From positions 1,798,001-1,862,000 of the forward strand of contig NZ_AP026671.1 of assembly GCF_027946175.1 (NCBI RefSeq): 64,000 nt of DNA. Direction: 5' to 3'. The position numbers were made by a program, and so were the translations under genes. The DNA comes from Nitratiruptor tergarcus DSM 16512. GTDB lineage: Bacteria > Campylobacterota > Campylobacteria > Campylobacterales > Nitratiruptoraceae. A model generated the notes under the pieces. That model searched no databases. It worked only from the letters and a program-made list of their open reading frames with translations, and had not been told where the DNA came from. Each line of letters opens with the position of its first letter. The stretch's first letter is position 1. Positions 57,422 through 64,000 of the stretch are shown here, piece after piece.

Positions 57422-57630
57422 TGGATGCAAAAACCATACAGGGAGTAATGTATATAGTATTTATCATTATTCTCACATTCATTCTGTATGGTTACATTAT
57501 GCACCTCTATCGCAGTGAGAAAAAAGGTAAACGCAATTATGAAAAGTATGGGAAGATGGCGCTCGATGACGAGCTTTCATCTCCTCCAGTAGAGCCTTTA
57601 GAAGAAGAAAAAAGTAAGGAGTCAAAATGA
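57421..57630 (+). CDS. ccoQ: cbb3-type oxidase small subunit CcoQ
   Basis: A 69-aa protein with one N-terminal membrane helix (GVMYIVFIIILTFILYGYIMHLY), then a charged tail. Position between ccoO and ccoP, with single-base and ATGA overlaps on both sides, identifies it as CcoQ, which stabilises the complex. Confidence 0.88.
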   Translation: MDAKTIQGVMYIVFIIILTFILYGYIMHLYRSEKKGKRNYEKYGKMALDDELSSPPVEPLEEEKSKESK

Positions 57631-58472
57631 ATTGGTTAAGCGATAATGTCAACCAGTTGGCTCTGCTTGGTGCTGCCGCTATTTTGATTTTGACAATAGG
57701 TGTCGCAGCAAAATACTTCAAGCAGATAAAAGAAGGTAAAAGTGAAGGGGTTCTCAAGGAAGAGAACTGGGATGGTATAGGTGAGTATAAAAACAATTCT
57801 CCTATTGGCTGGTCTTTAGCTTTTATAGGAACAATAATCTGGGGTGTATGGTATTGGCTTGTTGGATATCCTCTCAATGCATATTCTCAAATTGGCGAAT
57901 ATAACGAAGAAGTTGCAGCACATGCAGCAAAGTTTGAAAGCAAATGGGCAAATCCAACAAAAGAGGATCTCCTTGGTATGGGTGAAGGTGTTTTTTTAGT
58001 ACAATGTTCACCATGTCACGGCATTGATGGAACAGGAATTGAGGGAAAAGCACAAGACTTGACTAGACGTCTACTTAAAAAAGAGGTTCTTGATGTTATA
58101 AATAGAGGTTCAGAAGCGTTGGGAAATCCAAATGGACAATTTGGGTATCAACTAGGTATGATGCCTCCAGGACTTCTTTCAGGTGCCGATGCTGAAGCAG
58201 TTGCAGAGTATGTTGCCAATGGTTTCAAAGGTAATGACAAAGGTGCAGAACTATTCCAAACTGCATGTGCAAGTTGCCATGGACCTGATGGTAAAGGTAT
58301 GAACGGCATGGCACCAAACTTGAGAGAGTACGACGATACAATCATTTCAAAAGTACTTGAAAATGGAAAACACGGTATCATTGGAAAAATGCCATCATTC
58401 AAAGGTAGACTTACTCCAGTACAACAAAAAGCGGTAGCAACATATATCCGCTCACTAAGTGAAGGAGCGTAA
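57627..58472 (+). CDS. ccoP: cbb3-type cytochrome c oxidase di-heme subunit III
   Basis: A 281-aa protein with two N-terminal membrane helices (about 10-30 and 61-80) and two cytochrome c domains with CSPCH at 127-131 and CASCH at 214-218. Met ligands are plausible in MMPPG and GKMPSFKG. It receives electrons from soluble cytochrome c. It overlaps ccoQ by ATGA and is followed directly by the DUF4006 gene. Confidence 0.97.
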   Translation: MNWLSDNVNQLALLGAAAILILTIGVAAKYFKQIKEGKSEGVLKEENWDGIGEYKNNSPIGWSLAFIGTIIWGVWYWLVGYPLNAYSQIGEYNEEVAAHAAKFESKWANPTKEDLLGMGEGVFLVQCSPCHGIDGTGIEGKAQDLTRRLLKKEVLDVINRGSEALGNPNGQFGYQLGMMPPGLLSGADAEAVAEYVANGFKGNDKGAELFQTACASCHGPDGKGMNGMAPNLREYDDTIISKVLENGKHGIIGKMPSFKGRLTPVQQKAVATYIRSLSEGA

Positions 58473-58473
58473 A

Positions 58474-58734
58474 ATGGAAGGAAGAAGTATTTGGTCATTC
58501 CATGGCCTTACAGGATATTTTATAGCAGTAGCTCTATTGCTTAGTATTTTGGCATTTCTTTCAACAGCTGCTATCAAAACACAAAGTGCTACGGCGCAGC
58601 AAAGTTATGAGGTTAAAGATCCTTTAGGCATCAAAAAATTTGGTCCAGATCTTGAAAACGAGAAGCATATAATAGTACATGGTACACCTGTTGGTGGAGA
58701 TAAACTTCATAAATATCAATTTGTAACGAAGTGA
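58474..58734 (+). CDS. DUF4006 family membrane protein
   Basis: An 86-aa protein with one membrane helix at about 13-33 and a periplasmic tail. Beginning SIWSFHGLTGYFIAV and lying right after ccoP, it fits DUF4006, a family of Campylobacterota found with cbb3 genes. GAAGGAG supports ATG 58474; the in-frame upstream start at 58459 lies inside ccoP. Its role in oxidase assembly is inference from position. Confidence 0.75.
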   Translation: MEGRSIWSFHGLTGYFIAVALLLSILAFLSTAAIKTQSATAQQSYEVKDPLGIKKFGPDLENEKHIIVHGTPVGGDKLHKYQFVTK

Positions 58735-58738
58735 TACA

Positions 58739-60172
58739 ATGACACAGGCAGCACCAAAACCGAACCGAGCCAAGGAGTACCTCAAGAACTGGATACCATA
58801 CAGATACAAGAGGTATATAGTATTTGGGCTCGTAACAGTAATCAGTTTGGTGCTGCCGTGGATACGAATAAACGGTAATCACTTCTTTTTGTTAAACTTT
58901 GATCATAAACAGCTGCACCTCTTTTTCGTGCGCTTTGATATGCAAGAGCTCTACTTGATGCCGTTCTTGCTTTGGATCTTGTTTTTTGGGATCTTCTTTA
59001 TTACCACTCTAGGAGGGCGTGTCTGGTGTGGATGGAGCTGTCCACAGACAATCTTTCGTGTGATTTATAGAGACTTAATAGAGACAAAACTGCTGCATCT
59101 GAGAAAAAGAATTAGTAATAAGCAAATTGAGCCAGATATGAGTAAACCAGAGAATAAGGTGAAAAAGCTTATAGCAATCTTGCTCTGGTCAGTTCTAGCT
59201 TTCATCGCAGCAGCAGATTTTATCTGGTACTTCGTACCACCAGAGGACTTTTTCCAATATATTCAAGATCCGGCAAACCATACCATTTTAATGGGATTTT
59301 GGATTGGAACTGCTCTCTTTTTAATCGCAGATGTAGTATTTATTAAAGAGAATTTCTGTATCTATATCTGTCCTTACGCAAGAGTGCAGTCGGTGCTCTA
59401 TGATGAAGACACCTTCCAAACAGTCTATGACTATAAAAGAGGTGGACGCATCTATGATGAGCATGGAAACCTCATAGTGCATAATAAAAAAGAGCTCAAA
59501 GCTCAAAAAGAGGAAGCTGAGTGTACCTTGTGTGAATCGTGCGTAAAAGTGTGTCCTACCCATATCGATATACGTAAAGGGATGCAGCTAGAGTGCATCA
59601 ACTGCTTAGAGTGTGCAGATGCATGTACAAAAGTGATGGGAGCTTTAGGAAAAGAGAGCTTGGTGCGCTGGACAAGTTACCATGCATTAGAGACTGGTGA
59701 GAAGACAAGAGTCTTTCGCTTTAGAATCATTGCATATATTGTTATGCTCACTATTGCATTTGTAGCACTCTTTTGGATGGGAAGTAAAAAAGAGCATATG
59801 CTTCTCAATATCAATAGAACAAGCCAGCTCTATAAAATAGAGCCAGATGGGAGAGTAAAAAATACATACGTATTCCTCTTCCAAAATACAGAGAATAAAA
59901 AGCATAAGTACTACTTTGAAATAGTAAACAATAAAGATATTAAGATTGCAAGACCAAGTAAACCATTTAGTGTTATACCTGGTAAAAAAGTGAAAAAAGT
60001 TGTCATACTCTATACAGATAAGGTATTGGTAAAAAACACACAAAAAGATACACCAATACCAATCAAGATCAAAGCTTATGCGGTTGATGATCCGAAAAAG
60101 ATTGTGGTCTATAGAGATACGATCTTTGTCTTCCCTCGTTGGGATATTTATCAAAAACATATTAAAAAATAG
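58739..60172 (+). CDS. ccoG: cbb3 oxidase accessory ferredoxin-like protein CcoG (FixG/RdxA)
   Basis: A 477-aa membrane protein with four to five helices, a GRVWCGWSCPQTIF motif, and a cytosolic 2[4Fe-4S] ferredoxin part: CTLCESCVKVCP and CINCLECADACT. The C-terminal periplasmic FixG-type domain follows the last helix near 330. CcoG reduces Cu(II) for insertion into the oxidase in other bacteria. The start is four bases after the DUF4006 stop. Confidence 0.93.
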   Translation: MTQAAPKPNRAKEYLKNWIPYRYKRYIVFGLVTVISLVLPWIRINGNHFFLLNFDHKQLHLFFVRFDMQELYLMPFLLWILFFGIFFITTLGGRVWCGWSCPQTIFRVIYRDLIETKLLHLRKRISNKQIEPDMSKPENKVKKLIAILLWSVLAFIAAADFIWYFVPPEDFFQYIQDPANHTILMGFWIGTALFLIADVVFIKENFCIYICPYARVQSVLYDEDTFQTVYDYKRGGRIYDEHGNLIVHNKKELKAQKEEAECTLCESCVKVCPTHIDIRKGMQLECINCLECADACTKVMGALGKESLVRWTSYHALETGEKTRVFRFRIIAYIVMLTIAFVALFWMGSKKEHMLLNINRTSQLYKIEPDGRVKNTYVFLFQNTENKKHKYYFEIVNNKDIKIARPSKPFSVIPGKKVKKVVILYTDKVLVKNTQKDTPIPIKIKAYAVDDPKKIVVYRDTIFVFPRWDIYQKHIKK

Positions 60173-60181
60173 GAGGATATC

Positions 60182-60283
60182 ATGGTAGATAAACTCGAAG
60201 CAATTATTGCATGGATGCTTCTCGGTACGGCAATTATTACTCTTTGGGCAGTTGCAACTCCACATCACGCTTATGTAGGTTGA
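60182..60283 (+). CDS. 33-residue single-helix membrane peptide in the cbb3 operon
   Basis: Not previously listed because of its size. ATG 60182 follows a very strong AGGAGG six bases upstream. The frame codes 33 residues: a short acidic start (MVDKLEAIIAW), one membrane helix (MLLGTAIITLWAVA), then TPHHAYVG. The stop overlaps the next start (TGATG), so it is coupled on both sides. By size and operon it could be a CcoM/CcoH-like small subunit or an assembly factor. The His pair after the helix could bind a metal or heme edge. Confidence 0.75.
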   Translation: MVDKLEAIIAWMLLGTAIITLWAVATPHHAYVG

Positions 60284-60891
60284 TGCCGTTGCAAGGTTTT
60301 TTTCAAAGGGCTTTTTTTGCCCTTTTCCTCTTAAGTACGTTGTTGTTTGGTGTTACACAAAACTTTATTCTTCTTAATGAAAATATTCTCCCTCAAAAGA
60401 CAATCGAGAAGATCAATGCAATAGGAAATGAGCTCTATCAAAAGACTGGAGTTGGCGTTTTTGTAGCTGTTGTAAAAAAAATGCCTACTAAAAAAATTGT
60501 AGATTTTGAAAAGCAATTAACAAAAAAACTACAAGCTCCTTATGTATTATTGACATTAAGTGTTCAAGACAAGAAAGTAGATATTGTCAGTTCAAAAGAT
60601 TTAGAAAGCAGTTTTGATAAAGAGGAGATTTTAAGTCCTCTTCCATGGAAAGGAAGTATTATTCCTCTACTCACTGCACACTTTAAAAATCAAAATGCTG
60701 CTATTGAAGCAGCAATCTTAAATGGTTATTCCGAAATAGCAGAGCAAATAGCAAAATATAAAAATGTTAATCTTAAAGAGGCTATAGGAAATACGAATAG
60801 AAATATTTATTATTGGTTGCGTATTCTCTTTTACTCTATAATAGCGTTGATTGTTTTAAATTTTATTTATAGGAGATATATAAAAGGATGA
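60283..60891 (+). CDS. TPM-domain-like membrane protein
   Basis: A 202-aa protein with a signal or first helix (FFALFLLSTLLFG), a periplasmic part like the TPM fold (IEKINAIGNELYQKTGVGVFVAVVKK... and APYVLLTLSVQDKKVDIV), and a C-terminal helix (LFYSIIALIVLNFIY). I chose ATG 60283, coupled to the small peptide by TGATG, over the frame from 60211. Its place between ccoG and ccoH suggests a role in oxidase assembly or repair; TPM proteins take part in photosystem repair in plants. The assignment is tentative. Confidence 0.65.
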   Translation: MPLQGFFQRAFFALFLLSTLLFGVTQNFILLNENILPQKTIEKINAIGNELYQKTGVGVFVAVVKKMPTKKIVDFEKQLTKKLQAPYVLLTLSVQDKKVDIVSSKDLESSFDKEEILSPLPWKGSIIPLLTAHFKNQNAAIEAAILNGYSEIAEQIAKYKNVNLKEAIGNTNRNIYYWLRILFYSIIALIVLNFIYRRYIKG

Positions 60892-61385
60892 ATAAAAACT
60901 ATTGGCCTCATTTTATAATAGGACTTGTACTATTTGCAATTGGATTAGGCGTATGGACAGTTAAAACCGCAATAGATAACCCAGTAGAATTAGATGATAC
61001 ATATATGATGAAATATCAGCAGGTAGATAAAAATATCTATAATATTATGAAAATGAAAAAAGAGTTTAGTAAAAAATATAAGGTTGTACTACTAACAACA
61101 AAACTTGATTACCCAAATGCTACATTTCAATTTAAAATTTTGACTAAAGATGGAAAACCTGTAAGTGATGCTAAAGCAATGGTGCTTTTTACAAGACCAG
61201 ATACTTCCAAATATGATATCAAAAAAAATGCAGAAGTAAAGAATGGTATGTATACGGTACGAGTGAAGCTTCCTCTGGCTGGAAGATGGAATGTGCTACT
61301 AAAAATCGAAGAAGGTAAGCTAACTGTTTATGAGAAATATAAGCTCTCCACACTTCGCGAAATGAAAAAGCTTAAAAATAGCTAA
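60888..61385 (+). CDS. ccoH: FixH/CcoH-family protein
   Basis: A 165-aa protein with one N-terminal helix (HFIIGLVLFAIGLGVWTV) and a periplasmic beta domain. The DDTYMMKYQQVDKNIY segment and the KLPLAGRWNVLLKIE end match FixH/CcoH, needed for cbb3 assembly. It overlaps the TPM-like gene by ATGA and ends the cco run; 69 bp later rplM begins. Confidence 0.82.
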   Translation: MNKNYWPHFIIGLVLFAIGLGVWTVKTAIDNPVELDDTYMMKYQQVDKNIYNIMKMKKEFSKKYKVVLLTTKLDYPNATFQFKILTKDGKPVSDAKAMVLFTRPDTSKYDIKKNAEVKNGMYTVRVKLPLAGRWNVLLKIEEGKLTVYEKYKLSTLREMKKLKNS

Positions 61386-61454
61386 AATTAAGCAAAATAT
61401 AAGCATTAAGCAAGTACAATCTCACTCATCAAAACTGCTAAAGGGTTGAAAAAG

Positions 61455-61874
61455 ATGAAATTTACAAAAATGCTCAAACCGAATGAAGTCGAGAGAAAAT
61501 GGCATGTGATTGATGCGGAAGGAAAGACATTTGGTCGATTGATTACAGAAATTGCGACACTGCTTCGCGGAAAGCATAAGCCAAGCTATACTCCACACGT
61601 AGATTGCGGTGATTACGTAGTTGTTATTAATGCTTCAAAAGTTAAAGTTACTGGTAACAAAGAAGCAAAAGAGTACCATAGACATACCGGATATTTTGGT
61701 GGAGTGAAAAGTGAAAAACTCGCTGTACTAAGAGAAAAAAATCCAGAAAAACTTTTTAAACTTGCTACTCGCGGCATGCTGCCAAAAACAAAACTAGGCC
61801 GTGAAATGCTTAAAAAACTTAAAGTATATCCAGGCAGTGAACATCCTCATACAGCACAAGTAAAGGGAAACTAA
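61455..61874 (+). CDS. rplM: 50S ribosomal protein L13
   Basis: A 139-aa protein; ATG 61455 was chosen over the upstream TTG at 61446. The N-terminus has [15 protein letters not shown] and the C-terminal half has [24 protein letters not shown], both diagnostic of L13. rpsI follows after one base, the universal rplM-rpsI pair. Confidence 0.97.
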   Translation: MKFTKMLKPNEVERKWHVIDAEGKTFGRLITEIATLLRGKHKPSYTPHVDCGDYVVVINASKVKVTGNKEAKEYHRHTGYFGGVKSEKLAVLREKNPEKLFKLATRGMLPKTKLGREMLKKLKVYPGSEHPHTAQVKGN

Positions 61875-61875
61875 G

Positions 61876-62265
61876 ATGAGTAGAATTTACGCAACAGGTA
61901 AAAGAAAAACAGCAGCAGCAAAAGTTTGGCTAAGTAAAGGTAGTGGAAAAATAGTTGTTAATGGAATGAGTCTTGATGAGTGGCTTGGAGGGCATGAAGC
62001 ATTAAAACTTCGTGTAAAACTTCCTTTGGCGCTCACAAAGATGGAAGAGAGTGTAGATATAGTAGCAAAGACTTTAGGTGGGGGGTATGCAGCACAGGCT
62101 GATGCACTCAAACATGGAATTTCAAAAGCTCTTTGTGAAATGGATGAGAGTTTACGATCAGTTCTAAAACCTCATGGACTCCTTACGAGAGATGCAAGAG
62201 TCGTTGAAAGAAAAAAATACGGAAAGCACAAAGCAAGACGTTCTCCACAGTTTTCAAAAAGATAA
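61876..62265 (+). CDS. rpsI: 30S ribosomal protein S9
   Basis: A 129-aa protein ending [11 protein letters not shown], the tail that reaches the P-site t[18 protein letters not shown] at the start and [22 protein letters not shown] are typical of S9. Confidence 0.97.
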   Translation: MSRIYATGKRKTAAAKVWLSKGSGKIVVNGMSLDEWLGGHEALKLRVKLPLALTKMEESVDIVAKTLGGGYAAQADALKHGISKALCEMDESLRSVLKPHGLLTRDARVVERKKYGKHKARRSPQFSKR

Positions 62266-62334
62266 TTTCCTCTTTATCCAGCTTTTATGCCGGTCTCTTC
62301 TTTTATTTTTTGCAATCTTTAAAAAAGGATTTTC

Positions 62335-62691
62335 ATGCTCAAAAATCTTACACCAGCTCAACTCAAGGAGCAAAAAGAGCAGGGTGCAGTTCTCATCGAT
62401 ATTCGCACACCCTATGAATGGAAACAAACTGGTGTAGTTCCAGGCTCACATCTTCTGACATTCTTTGATGATTATGGTAATTACGATATAGATAAATTTA
62501 TGGATGAGTTTCAAAAACTTGTTCCAACAAAAGATACTCCTTTTGTTCTCATATGTCGTACGGGAAGCAGGACTTCAACTGTGGGTAATTTTTTGGCGAA
62601 TCAAATGGGTTATAAAAATGCGATGCATCTTTCTGGTGGTATTTTTGCCTGGAGTGCTGATGGGAATAGCTTTGAGGCAGTCAAGCGCTAA
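62335..62691 (+). CDS. rhodanese-like domain protein
   Basis: A 118-aa single rhodanese domain, cytosolic. The N-terminal LTPAQLKEQKEQGAVLIDIRTPYEW and active-site loop CRTGSR with the catalytic Cys are visible; the C-terminus AMHLSGGIFAW fits too. It could transfer sulfane sulfur or detoxify. AAAAAAGGA precedes the ATG. No close functional neighbours. Confidence 0.88.
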   Translation: MLKNLTPAQLKEQKEQGAVLIDIRTPYEWKQTGVVPGSHLLTFFDDYGNYDIDKFMDEFQKLVPTKDTPFVLICRTGSRTSTVGNFLANQMGYKNAMHLSGGIFAWSADGNSFEAVKR

Positions 62692-62712
62692 AGCTTATAC
62701 TCCTATTTGTGC

Positions 62713-62718
62713 TATAAT
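62713..62718 (+). promoter_or_regulatory. TATAAT box placed for a leaderless transcript
   Basis: TATAAT ends 7 bases before the ATG of the next gene at 62725, so transcription would begin at or next to the A of the start codon. There is no ribosome site between them. Confidence 0.55.
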
Positions 62719-62724
62719 GTCTAT

Positions 62725-63189
62725 ATGAAAAAGTTAGTTTTATTTACAACCATAATTTTAGAACTCTTCGCAGCGAAGATCTCATTTGAAGCTGGCAATA
62801 AACTGGATATGAAGGGATACTACTTCCAAGATAATTGTGCTATAGTATTTATTAATGGAAAAGTAGTAGGCGAAAAAAATGATATTAATGGTAGTGACAT
62901 AGTAAAATTTGATATATATAATGACGGAAAATTGATAAAGAGTATTGATGTAGCTATACCTTTAGAGCAAGCTAAAGAACTTAATCTCAGTGTAAAGCTA
63001 GAAAATATGGAGGATAGGGTTTCTCCTGGAATTGCAATTGAATCAGAAGAGCTTGGTATATATGTAGATCCTTTGAAGCTCGAAAAAAAAGATGAAAATT
63101 GCTCAGATTTTCTTAATGCTCCAAAAGCTAAAAAAGAGCTACAATCTCTGTGTCCAAAACTCAGAATTCTTGGTATCAAGTGTGAGTAA
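62725..63189 (+). CDS. exported hypothetical protein
   Basis: A 154-aa protein with a signal peptide (KLVLFTTIILELFAA) and a beta-rich, acidic mature part with cysteines near the start (DNCAIVF) and end (ENCSDF, LCPKL, KCE), likely in disulfides. I do not recognise it. A short in-frame extension to 62707 is dismissed because a -10 box lies there. The 3' end overlaps the convergent histidine kinase by 14 bases. Confidence 0.7.
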   Translation: MKKLVLFTTIILELFAAKISFEAGNKLDMKGYYFQDNCAIVFINGKVVGEKNDINGSDIVKFDIYNDGKLIKSIDVAIPLEQAKELNLSVKLENMEDRVSPGIAIESEELGIYVDPLKLEKKDENCSDFLNAPKAKKELQSLCPKLRILGIKCE

Positions 63190-64000
63190 AATCGAGATAG
63201 ACTTTTGTCCCCTCTCCAGGTTTACTTTGTAGTGTAATATCAATATCAAGTTCTTCACAAAGTTTTTTAACGATGCTGAGTCCTATTCCTATTCCTCTAT
63301 CACTCTCTTTGTAAAATCTATCAAAAACCTTTTGACTATTTTTGATACCTCTTCCATTATCTTCAATAATGATACGATTTTTTTCTATATAGATTTTTAC
63401 AAATCCGCCTTTTTTATTATATTTGCAAGCATTTGAGAGGAGATTGTCTATAATGCGGATGAACAACTCTTTTTGTGTCATGAGTGATAAATCCTCTTTT
63501 GCAATGAGTGAAAATGTTAAATCTGGGTAGAGAGATCGAAAATATTCTACTCTCTCTTTGAGGAGAGTATTGAGTGAAACTTTTGTTTTGTCTGGTTTGA
63601 TGTTTTTAAGAAAGAGTTTGAGATTATCTTGAAGTGCTACTATTGTATTTAAACTTTGCTCAATGCGGGATATAAAAGGACTTTTACACTCTCTTTTGAG
63701 CATACTGAGATTAATGAGCATAGATGATATTGGTGTATTAAAATCATGAAGAATATCTTTAATAAACTCTTGATTGATATGAAGAGCTTCACGGATAGGG
63801 CGTAAAGTGTAGAGTGTCAGTAGAAATGAAATTCCTAGAATAATAAGTGAAGCAAAAATGAACAAATAAATAATATTTTGCTTTAATTTTCCGATCTCTT
63901 TTTGGAAATTCTTATGTGAATAGGAGACTTTGAGGAGATATTTTTTTGAATTAGGTATGGGATAAAGAGCATAGAGTTCTTTTGGAGTAGTGTAGAGGCG
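63176..64000 (-). CDS. membrane sensor histidine kinase, N-terminus beyond the window
   Basis: The frame is open from the window edge; about 274 codons are present. I read a periplasmic remnant (KNFQKEIGKLKQN), a membrane helix (LFIFASLIILGISFLLTLYT), the H-box LHDFNTPISSML (HDFNTP variant common in Campylobacterota), then N-box NLLSNACKYN and ATP-site motifs DNGRGI and GIGIGLSIVKKL. The listed TTG at 63865 is internal, because coding sense continues upstream. The response regulator is presumably outside the window. Confidence 0.85.
   Translation of the reverse strand, partial: RLYTTPKELYALYPIPNSKKYLLKVSYSHKNFQKEIGKLKQNIIYLFIFASLIILGISFLLTLYTLRPIREALHINQEFIKDILHDFNTPISSMLINLSMLKRECKSPFISRIEQSLNTIVALQDNLKLFLKNIKPDKTKVSLNTLLKERVEYFRSLYPDLTFSLIAKEDLSLMTQKELFIRIIDNLLSNACKYNKKGGFVKIYIEKNRIIIEDNGRGIKNSQKVFDRFYKESDRGIGIGLSIVKKLCEELDIDITLQSKPGEGTKVYLDFTHT

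Noticed and set aside
59321-59563. 80-aa minus-strand frame inside ccoG
   Set aside because: It is antisense to the ferredoxin domain of CcoG and is a shadow frame.

Overview
The window looks like the chromosome of a Campylobacterota (epsilonproteobacterial) species, probably a vent-type chemolithotroph close to Nitratiruptor or its relatives. The genus call is inference from gene content. The supporting content is a futalosine-pathway mqnA, a ccoNOQP cbb3 oxidase followed by a DUF4006 gene, HQWRQP-type and HDFNTP-type histidine kinases, a CiaB-like protein, a large NAD-glutamate dehydrogenase, low GC, and very tight gene packing with ATGA/TAATG overlaps. I see no tRNA, rRNA, insertion sequence, prophage or CRISPR array.

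1-29 kb is compact housekeeping DNA. A minus-strand operon topA / phosphoesterase / bioB / Kef-type antiporter (the last cut by the window edge) is followed by a degenerate DegT-like protein, CorA and asparagine synthase. Then come dcd, accB-accC, dapD, a SurA-like chaperone, gltX-malic enzyme, a GGDEF/EAL protein with a di-heme peroxidase, mqnA, moaD-moaE, NAD-GDH, moeA, a TlpA-like thioredoxin, a YajR-like MFS transporter, rdgB and a CiaB-like protein carrying HEXXH.

29-44.6 kb is an accessory surface-protein region, interrupted only by an hsp20 gene. It holds five paralogous secreted BspA/DUF285 repeat proteins (A, B, C, then D, E) with exactly 12, 9, 7, 10 and 7 copies of a 25-residue (75 bp) repeat. 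Their heads and tails are shuffled between paralogs, and the variable residues sit at fixed positions within the repeat. Four other proteins lie with them: an LVIVD-type propeller protein, a CAP-domain protein apparently split by a frameshift from a 1103-residue multidomain protein, and an 8-bladed PQQ-like propeller protein. All of these except the CAP fragment carry one or two copies of a shared module of about 45 residues (GYF...W-I-Y...KL.G...YF.W), which I call the WIY module. This region is the best candidate in the window for an undescribed system: a recombining family of modular exported proteins.

44.7-50 kb returns to core metabolism: a class V aminotransferase, hisZ, purA, a DUF507 protein, carA and a small coiled-coil protein. 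50-61.4 kb is a copper/respiration block. It contains an OprC/NosA-like TonB receptor, a DsbD_2/SafE-like membrane protein whose only well-placed start codon is ATA, a two-component system, and the cbb3 oxidase operon ccoN-O-Q-P, DUF4006, ccoG, an unlisted 33-residue membrane peptide, a TPM-like protein and ccoH/fixH. The end has rplM-rpsI, a rhodanese, a periplasmic protein with a likely leaderless mRNA, and a histidine kinase cut by the window edge.
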